Positions 16,031 through 24,696 of a stretch of 64,000 nt of DNA are shown piece after piece. The position numbers were made by a program, and so were the translations under genes. Source of the DNA: JAKFYM01 sp964416595. Lineage in GTDB: Bacteria > Bdellovibrionota > UBA1018 > CAIPTA01. The stretch is taken from contig CAYQES010000003.1 in NCBI GenBank assembly GCA_964416595.1, positions 1 through 64,000 on the forward strand, in the 5' to 3' direction. The notes under the pieces were generated by a model that made no database searches, was not told the DNA's origin, and worked only from the letters and a program-made list of their open reading frames with translations. Position 1 is the stretch's first letter; every line of letters begins with the position of its first letter.

Positions 16031-16981
16031 CTACTTCTTATACAGCCCAATTTCCCGCAGGCGCTGATTCAAATACTCGCCGGCGGTGATATTGGGGTAA
16101 CGCTTTTCATTCAAGCGCTGAATAGAACGCGGCAATGGGCTTAGATCCACTTCGGATCGAGGATGCACAAAAAACGGCATGGAGAAACGGCGCTCCCGGG
16201 AATTGCCGGGATTTACCACGCGATGGGTGGTGCTTTTGAGCAAGCCGTTCGTGAGGTTTTGCAACATATCGCCCGTGTCCACGATGATCTGGCCTTTTAA
16301 AGCGTGGATCGGCAGCCATGTGCCATCCCGGCGGAGGAGCTCGAGTCCGCCAGCGGTGGCTTCGCACAATAAGGTGATAAAATTAATGTCTTCATGGGCA
16401 CCGGCGCGGATGCTTTGGGGATCACGATCGGCGGGAACTTCTGGATAGTTGATGATCCGTAGGATCGTGTTGCCGTCTTTTGCCATGCTCGGTAAGAGAT
16501 CTTTCGATTCACCGATATAGAGAGAACAGGCTTCCAAGAGTTGCATGGAGCAAACGTCCAACTGGCGATAGAGCTCCAGCATCACTTCTTTAAATTCCGG
16601 AATTTCCTTCGGCCAAACGTTGGGTGGGTAGACTTCCAAAAGTGGATTACCAGGATTCAACTCCCGGCCCACATGCCAGAATTCTTTTAGGTCTGGTGCT
16701 TTATGATCCTTCGCGTGTTCCCGGCCAAAGCTCGTAAAACCCCGCTGGCCTTTTAGTTCTAAATCTTCGTAGGAACGTTTATTGGATTCGGGAAGGTCAA
16801 AAAAAGCAGCAGCTAATTGATAGGCCTTTTCGATGAGCCGGTAATCTACGCCATGGTTTTGGAGAGCGAAGAAACCCATATCCTTCAGGGCATCTCCCAT
16901 GCGGCCCACAAAGGCCTCCTTTTGGCCCTGGGAGCCACGTAAGTACTCCTGCAGGTCTACTACTGGGATTGTTTGATTCAT
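16031..16981 (-). CDS. 2OG-Fe(II) oxygenase, isopenicillin N synthase family
   Basis: Protein of 316 aa of the IPNS-like dioxygenase family. The N-terminal DIOX_N region begins IPVVDLQEYL and contains MGFFALQNHGV. The jelly-roll carries the iron ligands in AHEDINFITLL (H and D) and STTHRVVNP (H), and the 2-oxoglutarate site Arg-x-Ser in RRFSMPFF. Substrate cannot be told from sequence; relatives oxidise amino acids, peptides or small metabolites. Start at 16981 was preferred because a gggggag site lies just upstream. The divergent TerC gene starts 138 bp away, so they share a promoter region. Confidence 0.88.
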   Translation of the reverse strand: MNQTIPVVDLQEYLRGSQGQKEAFVGRMGDALKDMGFFALQNHGVDYRLIEKAYQLAAAFFDLPESNKRSYEDLELKGQRGFTSFGREHAKDHKAPDLKEFWHVGRELNPGNPLLEVYPPNVWPKEIPEFKEVMLELYRQLDVCSMQLLEACSLYIGESKDLLPSMAKDGNTILRIINYPEVPADRDPQSIRAGAHEDINFITLLCEATAGGLELLRRDGTWLPIHALKGQIIVDTGDMLQNLTNGLLKSTTHRVVNPGNSRERRFSMPFFVHPRSEVDLSPLPRSIQRLNEKRYPNITAGEYLNQRLREIGLYKK

Positions 16982-17119
16982 TGCTCCCCCTTTTGCAAGG
17001 AGAACTAACCGCACCCAGTGCGCTTGGTCAAGAGCGGAATAAGCTGCCCCCTTTAATTGTTGATAGACATGCGGATTCGCTCTTATAGTAGGGCTTTCTT
17101 GACCAATTTGGAGCTATTA

Positions 17120-17878
17120 ATGTTGGATCTATTTTCCTCCCCCGAAGTCTGGCTAAGCCTCTTGATGTTGACCTCCATGGAGGTGGTGCTGGGGGTAGAT
17201 AACCTCATTTTTATCAGCATTCTGGCGGGGCGCTTGCCCGAACACCAACGGGACAAAGCCCGCAAAGTCGGATTGCTCGGGGCCTTTGTAACTCGGCTAG
17301 GTTTGTTAGCGATCATCAGCTGGATCGCAGGCCTCACGGCTCCTTTATTTTCAGTGATGGACCGGGAGTTTTCCGGAAAAGCCCTAATCTTGTTTGTGGG
17401 GGGCCTATTTCTCCTCTACAAAGCCACCACCGAAATCCACCACAAACTGGAGGGCGAAGGCCACGGCGGCAGTGCGGCCCAAAGAGCCGCGACTTTCATG
17501 GCCGTGATCCTGCAAATCATGCTGCTGGATTTAGTGTTTTCCTTGGATTCTGTGATCACCGCCGTGGGCATGAGCGATCACATTCCCGTGATGGTGCTCG
17601 CAAATATTATTGCCCTCGCTGTGATGCTGGCTGTGGGTGGTGCCTTGAACCGTTTCATCGAGCGGCACCCTACGGTGAAAATGTTGGCATTGAGTTTTTT
17701 GTTGATGATCGGCCTCGTGCTCATGGGCGATGGCTTAGGTTTTCACATCCCGAAAGGTTATGTGTACTTCGCCATGGGCTTTAGCGTGATGGTGGAAATG
17801 ATTAATTTGCGGATTCGCTCCAAAGGGCAGCCTGTGCAGTTGAATCCCGGTAGCCCACAGCCGGGAGCGCCGAAATAA
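17120..17878 (+). CDS. TerC-family integral membrane protein
   Basis: Protein of 252 aa with about seven membrane helices. It has the TerC signatures MEVVLGVDN in the first helix and DLVFSLDSVITAVGM in the middle, whose acidic residues lie in the membrane and are implicated in metal ion movement. Relatives export Mn2+ or help metalate exported proteins. A loop of about 25 residues with EIHHKLEGEGHGG is His-rich. The start at 17120 follows a ttggag site; an upstream ATG in the same frame would add an unlikely 21-residue leader. Confidence 0.88.
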   Translation: MLDLFSSPEVWLSLLMLTSMEVVLGVDNLIFISILAGRLPEHQRDKARKVGLLGAFVTRLGLLAIISWIAGLTAPLFSVMDREFSGKALILFVGGLFLLYKATTEIHHKLEGEGHGGSAAQRAATFMAVILQIMLLDLVFSLDSVITAVGMSDHIPVMVLANIIALAVMLAVGGALNRFIERHPTVKMLALSFLLMIGLVLMGDGLGFHIPKGYVYFAMGFSVMVEMINLRIRSKGQPVQLNPGSPQPGAPK

Positions 17879-17979
17879 ATTTTTGTATTTTGATGACTAA
17901 AAATAGCGCCTTGCAAATTTAGACCCAACGCGTTATTCCTCCTCGCGCTTATTAATACAAATATCACGCAGGAGATTTT

Positions 17980-18360
17980 ATGAAATTCGTTCTTATCGCC
18001 ATCCTCGCTCTCGTGGCCACCAATGCCCAAGCCGCCACCCGCAAAGTGGAAAAAGAAACCATTATTTGCGACGGCATCGAAGAATCCAAAGGTTACAAGC
18101 TTGTACTGAAAGCTAAAAGCCAATCAAACGTAGAAGAAAAAGCTATTGCTTACTGGGCTACCCTCGATCAACCCGATGGCATGGGCTACGAAGGTTTGAT
18201 CTTTGGTTATAAATCAGATGTATATCTTAATCTAAGGCCTAAGCGTAATGGCAATGTTCAAGTAAGCGGCACCATCTACATGGACGATGCCGAGCAAGAG
18301 CTAGAGTATGAAATCGCCGACGGCACGGTGATCAATCTTCACCTTAACTGCCATCTTTAA
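17980..18360 (+). CDS. Small exported protein of unknown function
   Basis: Protein of 126 aa with a typical signal peptide (cleavage after AQAA, about residue 19). The mature domain is beta-rich, with cysteines near both ends (IICDG and LNCHL) that could pair. No family recognised. It has a ggagat site 6 nt before the ATG and its own terminator, so it is a single-gene unit. Confidence 0.6.
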   Translation: MKFVLIAILALVATNAQAATRKVEKETIICDGIEESKGYKLVLKAKSQSNVEEKAIAYWATLDQPDGMGYEGLIFGYKSDVYLNLRPKRNGNVQVSGTIYMDDAEQELEYEIADGTVINLHLNCHL

Positions 18361-18376
18361 ATTGAGTGAATGAGAG

Positions 18377-18409
18377 GCCCGCGCTGAGAAAGCGTGGGCT
18401 TTTATTTTC
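18377..18409 (+). terminator. Intrinsic terminator
   Basis: Stem gcccgcgct / agcgtgggc with one G-T pair and a 5-nt loop, followed by a T-rich tail (ttttatttt). Confidence 0.87.
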
Positions 18410-18463
18410 GAGCGGTAGAGTATACTCTCCAAGTAATACTCTAAATAGGTTTTTAAATAAAAT

Positions 18464-18865
18464 ATGTTCTTACTATTTTTACTTCTAACCACTTCCGTTC
18501 AAGCGGATCAAATTTGGTCGCCCGACAAATCCTACCATGTAGATGTATACGCAAATATGAACTACCGCTGTCGTAAAAATAAAGAGGTGGTGAATTTTGT
18601 GTATTACAACAATGGAACAGATCCCCTCTTTCTTAACTCGTGCGCTGTCACTTATCATTATTCAAAATGCCCCAACCCAATGAGTGGTGACGGGGGCGGG
18701 CCCAATGATCTTCGCTGCCCTGAGAGTAAATGGAAAATGATAACCCCAGAAAAATCTCTCTTTACCTCCGTAAAAAGCAAGAAAGCTTGCGTAGAGAAAA
18801 TTGAAAAGAAGTTGGAAAAGCTTAAGGCCCAAGGTTTTGCTTGTGAAAAGAGCGCGATCAATTGA
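18464..18865 (+). CDS. Small exported cysteine-containing protein of unknown function
   Basis: Protein of 133 aa with a short signal peptide (cleavage after VQA, about residue 14). The mature part holds six cysteines and a GDGGGPNDLRC loop, then a Lys-rich helix at the C-terminus. No family recognised. No strong ribosome-binding site is visible before the ATG. A gagtatactc palindrome lies about 40 bp upstream. The NUDIX gene follows 10 bp later. Confidence 0.5.
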   Translation: MFLLFLLLTTSVQADQIWSPDKSYHVDVYANMNYRCRKNKEVVNFVYYNNGTDPLFLNSCAVTYHYSKCPNPMSGDGGGPNDLRCPESKWKMITPEKSLFTSVKSKKACVEKIEKKLEKLKAQGFACEKSAIN

Positions 18866-18875
18866 TCAAAATTCT

Positions 18876-19466
18876 ATGGAACGCATAAAAATTTTAGAAG
18901 AAATAAGAGCCATCGCTACCACGGGCTTAAATTTCGTCCGCAGCCCTTACGATAAAGAAAACTACGAGCGTCTACTGGAATTAAGCGCGGCTGAGTACGC
19001 GGCAATCTTTGGGATGGAGCCTAAAGAAGTTCTCCACAGGTTTCAAAAAGAAGTGGGCTATGTAACCTGCAAACTTGGGGTCAACGCCGCCATTTTTCGA
19101 GGCGATAAAATTTTACTCGAGCAACGGGTGGACGACCAATACTGGGGCATCCCTGGAGGATGGGTTGACGTAAACGAAACTCCCGAAGAGGCCGTGAAAC
19201 GAGAGCTGCAAGAAGAAGCTTCTTTGAAAGTTCGCGTTGAAGGCATTATCGAGATTTTTTCTAGACCCGCTGGGCAATTTAACCAGCCCCATAGTTCTTG
19301 CCACATTCTCTATTTTTGCTTAGCCGACGCGGGCGATCCAAAAAAATCCCACGAGTCTCTGCAGCTAGGTTTCTTTGGATTAGAGGAAATTCAAAATTGG
19401 CATAGGGATCATAGGTTATGGGCAGAGAAGGCTTTTCGTTTTTATCGCGCCAATACGCAGAACTAG
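18876..19466 (+). CDS. NUDIX hydrolase with N-terminal NUDIX_N-like domain
   Basis: Protein of 196 aa. Residues about 1-60 resemble the helical NUDIX_N region of ADP-sugar or nucleoside-diphosphate pyrophosphatases (the ETTGLNF-like start IAATGLNF is close to ATTGLNFVRSPYDKENYERL). The Nudix box is complete: GGWVDVNETPEEAVKRELQEE. The family hydrolyses nucleoside diphosphates linked to other moieties, using Mg2+. Substrate unknown. Start chosen at 18876 because the N-terminal domain begins there; the longer frame runs into the previous gene. A palindromic repeat begins directly after the stop. Confidence 0.85.
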   Translation: MERIKILEEIRAIATTGLNFVRSPYDKENYERLLELSAAEYAAIFGMEPKEVLHRFQKEVGYVTCKLGVNAAIFRGDKILLEQRVDDQYWGIPGGWVDVNETPEEAVKRELQEEASLKVRVEGIIEIFSRPAGQFNQPHSSCHILYFCLADAGDPKKSHESLQLGFFGLEEIQNWHRDHRLWAEKAFRFYRANTQN

Positions 19467-19494
19467 AAAAAGTCCGGCGCCGGACAAGCGGTGC
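19467..19494 (-). repeat. Palindromic intergenic repeat, copy D
   Basis: Reverse-oriented copy: aaaaa, gtccggcgccggac, aagcggtgc. Identical to copy C over the core and placed directly after the NUDIX stop codon. It forms the upstream border of the second TIGR02147 module. Confidence 0.83.
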
Positions 19495-19583
19495 TTCATA
19501 TGTTTTCCACTGCTACCAACTGGAAAACACTTTGTTTTCCTTTTCCTTGCGGATTTTTGTTTCTGTAGCTATAGCTAGGCCCC

Positions 19584-20339
19584 ATGAACACAGACTATGT
19601 TGCCTGCCTAATTAATGAATACGTGGCCCGCAAAGCACTCAATAACAGTTATTCCGAGCGCGCTTTTGCCAAAAATCTTGGCGTATCACCTGGGTTTCTT
19701 AAACTGCTGTTTCAAAAAAAGAAGCACTTGAGCCCAGCACGTGCCAAAGATTTTTCGAATCGGTTATCGTGGAATGAAAAGAAAAAAAGAATTTTTCTTA
19801 AATCTGTTTTGCACACAGCATCCGCCCGGAGAGGTAGCATTGGTCGAAGCTATAAACGCAAAATCCCTGCAACAGAATTCTTTGAAGTATCCGATTGGTT
19901 TTATTTTGCGATCATAGAATTTTTAAAAGTGAAAAATGGATCCGTTTCGGAAGAGGAAATGGCTGCCGCGTTTCGCCTAAATAAAACCGAGGTTCGCTTT
20001 GCCTTAGATCGATTGCTAGAATTAAAAGTAGTTCAGAAAAAGAATACTCACACTTATTCTATAGCGGATCATTATGAAATCCCATCTACCTCCTCAGAGG
20101 CAATACGAAAATACCACCGACAAACGCTGAATAAAGCAATAGAGGCTATTGATTCACAATCTTTTACAAAACGCGATTTTAGAGCCTTAACATTAGCGTT
20201 CGATTCTCAGCGCGTAGATGAAGTAAAAAAATTCATTGAAAATTTTGTAAGTGCTTTTGACAAAAAATTTTCTGCAGAAAATTTGGACAGTGTTTATCAA
20301 TTAAATGTGGCGTTCTTTCGCCACGATAAGGAGAAGTAA
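19584..20339 (+). CDS. TIGR02147-family protein (putative HTH regulator), second copy
   Basis: Protein of 251 aa, shorter at the N-terminus than the paralog at 6584. Shared traits are an N-terminal HTH-like segment (YSERAFAKNLGVSPGFLKLL, then KKKHLSPARA), SDWFYFAIIEFL, a winged-helix-like block (LNKTEVRFALDRLLELKVVQ), KYHRQTLNKA and the ending VYQLNVAFFRHD. Function unproven. The stop codon is immediately followed by the ATG of a secreted-protein gene, the same arrangement as the first module. Confidence 0.8.
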   Translation: MNTDYVACLINEYVARKALNNSYSERAFAKNLGVSPGFLKLLFQKKKHLSPARAKDFSNRLSWNEKKKRIFLKSVLHTASARRGSIGRSYKRKIPATEFFEVSDWFYFAIIEFLKVKNGSVSEEEMAAAFRLNKTEVRFALDRLLELKVVQKKNTHTYSIADHYEIPSTSSEAIRKYHRQTLNKAIEAIDSQSFTKRDFRALTLAFDSQRVDEVKKFIENFVSAFDKKFSAENLDSVYQLNVAFFRHDKEK

Positions 20340-21200
20340 ATGGTACAGTTAATACAAATTATTCTTTGCGGATTACTTTCAATGCCCACATGGGCCGATG
20401 ATGGCGGCACAGTTGGCAATGGGGGCGATCACAGCGCCATGGAATTCGTGGCTTATGGTTACGATCTTTACGACTATTTTCAACAGCACGGCGTGGGCTC
20501 ATTGCCAATAAAATCCAATAAATTCCTAGAAATACTACAATCCACGCGAGTGGAAACAGTGGATGAATTAAAACTCAACGGTGCAACACTTGATGCCGTT
20601 AACTATCCGGATAAGAGGCTTATTCAAATCGATCGGGATCGTTGGCTCACACTACGGCATCAAACAAATGCAGCGATGACCCTCGTTTTGCACGAATACC
20701 TTTGGATCATGGGTATTGATGATTCTGAATATAAGCTGTCCCATCTTTTCTGGAACCGAATTACGGCCAGGAAAGCCACGAGCAAGGATTTTTCTAAAGG
20801 ATTTGTCTGTACGTATGGGGCAGAAATCTCTTTGCTCGAGCAAATAAAGTTCACCAAAATGGAATCTGGTTACAAAGTAGAAGTACGACACTTTTCTGAT
20901 GGCAAGTTCGTTAGAGGCTACGCTACCGAAATGCTCTCCTGCCAGATTTCGCCTTTTGATGGCCGCGTAGTGGAATGTGAAAAAATGATGGGATCTAAGC
21001 GAGTGGCTTATTTCTCCAGCGGAATTTCTTGGTCACGCGGCCTTTCCATAAAAGGCCCTCACGAATCCAACTGGTTTAGAAGCCAACTTAGCAGCGTGGA
21101 GCAAGATAAATCTTACTCTTATCCCGGCTCACGATGGAAAGCCGGCACCAGCTTATCCTTCGATTTTGCCTTGGAAAATTGTGTGGATGTTTTTTATTGA
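20340..21200 (+). CDS. Exported protein with GNGGD and HEYLW motifs, partner of TIGR02147 protein
   Basis: Protein of 286 aa with a signal peptide (cleavage probably after TWA, residue 19). The mature N-terminus is DDGGTVGNGGD and around residue 115 is LVLHEYLWIMGIDDSEYKLS. Secreted Bdellovibrio proteins of unknown function often combine a Gly-rich GNGGD start with such a HE(Y/L)L-MG motif (recollection of the family pattern, unchecked). The C-terminal half is beta-rich with a few cysteines. It is a smaller relative of the lipoprotein at 7510-8754. Stop and start codons of the pair abut. Confidence 0.72.
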   Translation: MVQLIQIILCGLLSMPTWADDGGTVGNGGDHSAMEFVAYGYDLYDYFQQHGVGSLPIKSNKFLEILQSTRVETVDELKLNGATLDAVNYPDKRLIQIDRDRWLTLRHQTNAAMTLVLHEYLWIMGIDDSEYKLSHLFWNRITARKATSKDFSKGFVCTYGAEISLLEQIKFTKMESGYKVEVRHFSDGKFVRGYATEMLSCQISPFDGRVVECEKMMGSKRVAYFSSGISWSRGLSIKGPHESNWFRSQLSSVEQDKSYSYPGSRWKAGTSLSFDFALENCVDVFY

Positions 21201-21222
21201 TAGAATGATTATTTGAGCAAAT

Positions 21223-21260
21223 AAAAGTCCGGCGGAGTGTGTTTGGAAATTGTGCGTTAC
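21223..21260 (-). repeat. Palindromic intergenic repeat, degenerate copy E
   Basis: Begins like the other reverse copies (aaaagtccggcg) and ends with gcgttac, the complement of the outer gtaacgc of the family, but the middle is replaced by unrelated sequence. It lies 22 bp after the secreted-protein stop and forms the downstream border of the second module. Confidence 0.45.
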
Positions 21261-21307
21261 GGGGCCCCCTCCCGAAGAGAAGGCCCACGCATTCCCGCGA
21301 ATAAATT

Positions 21308-22090
21308 CTACTTTTCAAAGCGTAGAATCGCCTTTGCTCCCGTTACTCTACCTTTCAAGCTAGGCAGATACTCCGCTTCCGCCAGAAACTGCTTCAGCAG
21401 CGCGGCGCCCTTCAAAGTTGGATTCTTGCGCATAAAGGCCGCAAGCTTACCAGCCGCCACAGCCATTCCAAACCCATCCGAAAGGAAAGAAACGCGACGC
21501 TCTCCATCCACGGGAGCGCTCAAGTCTACTCCCGGAACCGCCAATCTTACTAAAGGTCCGTAAGAAGCAAAATCCGCTAGGCCCGTGAGCTCAGAATTTA
21601 GAATCGTCACAAATAATATATTTCTCGCCGCGCATTTTGTGAAAAATGGGCTGAGCGTATAGCCAATGCTACCTAACGTGACCAAAAAAGCGGTTTCTGT
21701 TTTTTCCGCCATCCTGGTGCACATTTCCTCAACGCCATCGCCGCTCAGTGGCGCCAGCACAATGGCTGAATCCCGACTCGCAATATCTATGGCCGTATAC
21801 ACATCAGCAAGTGAAGCATTTCCTCCCTCCTGAAGAACTTGGATTGTCTGGGCGGATTGTGCGCCGTTTTTCCAAGAAAAATAGAGAACACCTGTGGTGA
21901 AATCTGAGAAATTGTTTCCAGGCACGAGTGCCACATGATTCTTCACCACTTCTTGCACAAAGGGCATTTGCTGATTTCCGGTTCCAAGAAGCATAGCCAG
22001 CTCGTAAATCGTTTCAGCTTTTGCGCCAGCCGCGCACAAGAAAGAAAGAAAACAGATCGAAAATATTCGTAAGCTCATTAAATTTTTCAT
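21308..22090 (-). CDS. Exported subtilase-fold protein, apparently catalytically dead
   Basis: Protein of 260 aa with a signal peptide (cleavage near AKAE). The C-terminal half follows the peptidase S8 layout: AARNILFVTIL (where subtilases have the AAGN oxyanion loop), ASYGPLVRLAVPGVDL (the SxxGxxVdlaAPG strand), then SDGFGMAVAAGKLAAFM in place of GTSMAAPHVAG. The catalytic Ser position is Gly208, the oxyanion Asn environment is altered, and no DTG Asp or HGT His motif is visible. I read it as a pseudoprotease. It is the last gene of a minus-strand run of exported proteins. The start at 22090 follows gagagg. Confidence 0.6.
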   Translation of the reverse strand: MKNLMSLRIFSICFLSFLCAAGAKAETIYELAMLLGTGNQQMPFVQEVVKNHVALVPGNNFSDFTTGVLYFSWKNGAQSAQTIQVLQEGGNASLADVYTAIDIASRDSAIVLAPLSGDGVEEMCTRMAEKTETAFLVTLGSIGYTLSPFFTKCAARNILFVTILNSELTGLADFASYGPLVRLAVPGVDLSAPVDGERRVSFLSDGFGMAVAAGKLAAFMRKNPTLKGAALLKQFLAEAEYLPSLKGRVTGAKAILRFEK

Positions 22091-22141
22091 AATTACCTCT
22101 CTAAAATTTGTTTTGTATTGCTGAAATTGGAATAGGTGCAT

Positions 22142-23503
22142 CTATCGGCCACCATTAGAAAGTTCAAGTAGGCGTTCCACAGCCCGAGCTAAGGGTTGCT
22201 CGCTGGCTGCGGCTATCTTCGCCGCTTTTTGCCAAGTCTGCGGCACGGAACTTACACCGTCCCATACGGAATCATCCTCTCTTGATTTGAGCCAAGCATC
22301 TCCTTGCGAAGAAGCTTTGGCGCCACGAACCGGCACCCAAAGAAAATCGGGGTGTAAGCTGCCATGCCATTCACCGCCTATGATATTGTCGTCTCTATCC
22401 AGCTCCAGATCGTAAGTGTAGTTCACAGCGCGATAGATATCGTTTTCAGGACCATCCGTTAGCAACTCGCTTGGCTCATCCTCAGTTACATAGGTAACTG
22501 ACATAACAACTTTGACCACGTATTCAGTGTTGGGCGAGCGATGTTCTGCGTAGGCATCATTTTTTAGGTCGCGCAGCCTTACCTTCATTTGAGAAAGCTT
22601 GTCCCCACTCTTATCCGTATTCGGATTGATATACCTGTACTGGTAGCCAAAGACTGGCTGATTCCAAACTTCATACCCAGCGCTGGCATCCATCACAAAA
22701 CTGCGCTTGTTAACACCGATTTGATTTACGACAGAAAGATGCCAAGTTGCCGGATTAGTATCAAAACAATCTGGTCTCGTTTCACGCATGCCATCATCTC
22801 GTTCAGGTTTTTTTTCGTTGCAACGCCCACCAATAAATTTCGTGCGACCCGAGCCATTCGCCCAAAGGAGTGTGGATAAGGCTTTTAGATCGGAGGGAGT
22901 AAACGTAATGCTGCGACCATCCGGAGCCTTAACATTCACAGCGCGAGAAGGCCTGTCCAACATAAACGATGCCGCTGCCCAGCCATGGCAAAGCCCGAAC
23001 CAGGTTTCTACTTTTCCTTCCGCGTCTGCATAGGGAGCGCCCGCGTAGATCATCTTTTTTGTTAAGGTGAAGGAGGAATCTCCCATGAGTAGGTCATACT
23101 TTTCCGCAGGCGACATCTCCTCAACGCCTCCTCTTCCTAAATTCTGGATTAGGTAATCGTAGTTATACTTCCAAATCATTGCGCCATTATAGTTTGGGTC
23201 GTTATACCGATTGGCGATTTGGCCCGCGTACGTTGGCCAATATGAATCTGTCCAAGGGGAGATTGCCAACTCCGCTTTCAGTAGCCCCTGCTTTTCCATT
23301 TCTGCAAGATTCGTATAAACAAGTTTGTCCACCAAGTTGGCGGCTTGATCGTTTAGATCCGGGGCGATTGTCGGAAAACTTGGAGCCGCGTGTGATTTTA
23401 CCCAAGCTCTGATTTTTTCTCGATAGGCATCCGTTTGTTCATTAGCGAAGGCATTTGGGACACTAAGACTCAAGATCAATAGGAATCGGATAAACTTTCT
23501 CAT
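22142..23503 (-). CDS. Secreted transglutaminase-elicitor-like protein
   Basis: Protein of 453 aa with a signal peptide (cleavage near AFA, residue 20). It resembles the transglutaminase elicitor family (TGase_elicitor, known from Phytophthora cell-wall transglutaminases and some marine bacteria). The cysteine sits in WFGLCHGWAAASF (C172), and the probable His and Asp partners are in NPATWHLSVVNQ (H255) and FVMDASAGYEVW (D272). Such enzymes cross-link proteins through Gln-Lys bonds. Family assignment is from motif memory. Its ribosome-binding site is inside a strong hairpin (see 23508-23560). Confidence 0.68.
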   Translation of the reverse strand: MRKFIRFLLILSLSVPNAFANEQTDAYREKIRAWVKSHAAPSFPTIAPDLNDQAANLVDKLVYTNLAEMEKQGLLKAELAISPWTDSYWPTYAGQIANRYNDPNYNGAMIWKYNYDYLIQNLGRGGVEEMSPAEKYDLLMGDSSFTLTKKMIYAGAPYADAEGKVETWFGLCHGWAAASFMLDRPSRAVNVKAPDGRSITFTPSDLKALSTLLWANGSGRTKFIGGRCNEKKPERDDGMRETRPDCFDTNPATWHLSVVNQIGVNKRSFVMDASAGYEVWNQPVFGYQYRYINPNTDKSGDKLSQMKVRLRDLKNDAYAEHRSPNTEYVVKVVMSVTYVTEDEPSELLTDGPENDIYRAVNYTYDLELDRDDNIIGGEWHGSLHPDFLWVPVRGAKASSQGDAWLKSREDDSVWDGVSSVPQTWQKAAKIAAASEQPLARAVERLLELSNGGR

Positions 23504-23507
23504 GGAA

Positions 23508-23560
23508 CCCCCTGTTTGCGTGTTTTCGAGTTGCTGCTCGCCACATACGCAAACATGGGG
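23508..23560 (-). promoter_or_regulatory. RBS-sequestering stem-loop in front of the transglutaminase-like gene
   Basis: In the minus-strand RNA the arm cccc(a)tgtttgcgt pairs with acgcaaaca-ggggg: nine perfect base pairs, a bulged A, then four G-C pairs. The ggggg at the end of the second arm is the only plausible Shine-Dalgarno sequence, about 4 nt before the ATG at 23503. The loop is about 25 nt. Such a structure would limit translation until it is opened by a protein, small RNA, temperature or upstream translation (inference). Confidence 0.6.
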
Positions 23561-23574
23561 CCAAGTTGCCTTGA

Positions 23575-24696
23575 TTAGTACGCGAGGCGCTTAAGGCGTA
23601 TCAATTCAACTTGCTCATCCTCTGGAATATTCGTGCCCGCGCTACCGGAAAATCCTTCAGCAACCGCGAATTCCAAAGCCCCGTAACAAGATTTGGCTAC
23701 TCTTGTTTTCGGATACTCAGTAATACATGCCTTTAAATACATTTCGCCAAAGCGAAAAAAGAGACTGCTAGAAATTCTCGAATAAATCTGTCCGAGATAG
23801 AGCAGAGCCTCCCCTTTATTGGGAGATTTATCGCCTGGCGCTTCCAGCACCCGCTGGAGGAGACTCGATGCACGTAAGCGGCGCACATGGAAACTGCGCT
23901 CGAGCTCAGAAACAAGAGAGAAGTCGTCGTGACGAAGGATTTTCTTTGCTTTAGCGAGGAGGGCTGTTTCTGTCATTTTGTCGTCTTTCTCGGGAGATTC
24001 TTTTGCCCATTTCGAAAATTCATCCGACCAAGCTTTTATTTCCTGCTTCAGATAGATGGGAAATTCATTTTTTTGAGAAATTTTTTGAAAATACTTAGCC
24101 CCACCGGCAGGATCTTCAGAAACTCGAGCATAGTAAACCGCTAGCGCTAATAGAGCTTTACGCAGATTCCACTGCCCCACTTGATTGGCAGGATACGCAT
24201 CAATGATTCCCTCAAATACAGCAACACCTTTTTTGAATTGGCGCGTGGCAAAAAAATAGTCCGCCTTGTCGATATCGGCTATTTCCTTCGTATCCAAATC
24301 AGGCCATGCAAAATCTGCTGCCTTCTTTCTGGTGTGGCAGGCAATGCACATTTGAAAAGAACTTTGTAACATATATCGAGCAAATGGTTTCGCGCCTTCG
24401 TTGAAGGTCCGATTGGCGTCCTTTATATGCTGTTGAATCATGGATAAATTCACCTTCAAGGCCGGGTCATTAGAAAATGTCCCTTTACCGAGGTGAGTTA
24501 GGTGAGAATCAAGTGAGTTCAGCGATTTTTTTATCGCCGCCTCGTTGGCGGGTGCTAGAAAATCTGCATCGGTGAGGAGATATTTTTGCAGAGCTGAAAT
24601 CTCGGTGGCTAGGGCATGCATATCTGGGCGCGGATCTTTATCATTCGCAAGAGCGGAGTTAAACACTAGAGCAACTAAAAAGATAAAAAGCTTCAT
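23575..24696 (-). CDS. Exported one-heme cytochrome c-like protein with helical repeats
   Basis: Protein of 373 aa with a signal peptide (cleavage after ALA, residue 17). One heme-binding motif, CIACH (C117-H121), lies in a helical N-terminal domain resembling cytochrome c'-type bundles. Residues about 150-360 are all alpha with TPR-like periodicity (ADYFFATRQFKKGVAVFEG, GEALLYLGQIYSR). It may bind heme in the periplasm and scaffold partners; redox role unproven. The start ATG overlaps the stop of the preceding gene (ATGA), so they are coupled. Confidence 0.7.
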   Translation of the reverse strand: MKLFIFLVALVFNSALANDKDPRPDMHALATEISALQKYLLTDADFLAPANEAAIKKSLNSLDSHLTHLGKGTFSNDPALKVNLSMIQQHIKDANRTFNEGAKPFARYMLQSSFQMCIACHTRKKAADFAWPDLDTKEIADIDKADYFFATRQFKKGVAVFEGIIDAYPANQVGQWNLRKALLALAVYYARVSEDPAGGAKYFQKISQKNEFPIYLKQEIKAWSDEFSKWAKESPEKDDKMTETALLAKAKKILRHDDFSLVSELERSFHVRRLRASSLLQRVLEAPGDKSPNKGEALLYLGQIYSRISSSLFFRFGEMYLKACITEYPKTRVAKSCYGALEFAVAEGFSGSAGTNIPEDEQVELIRLKRLAY

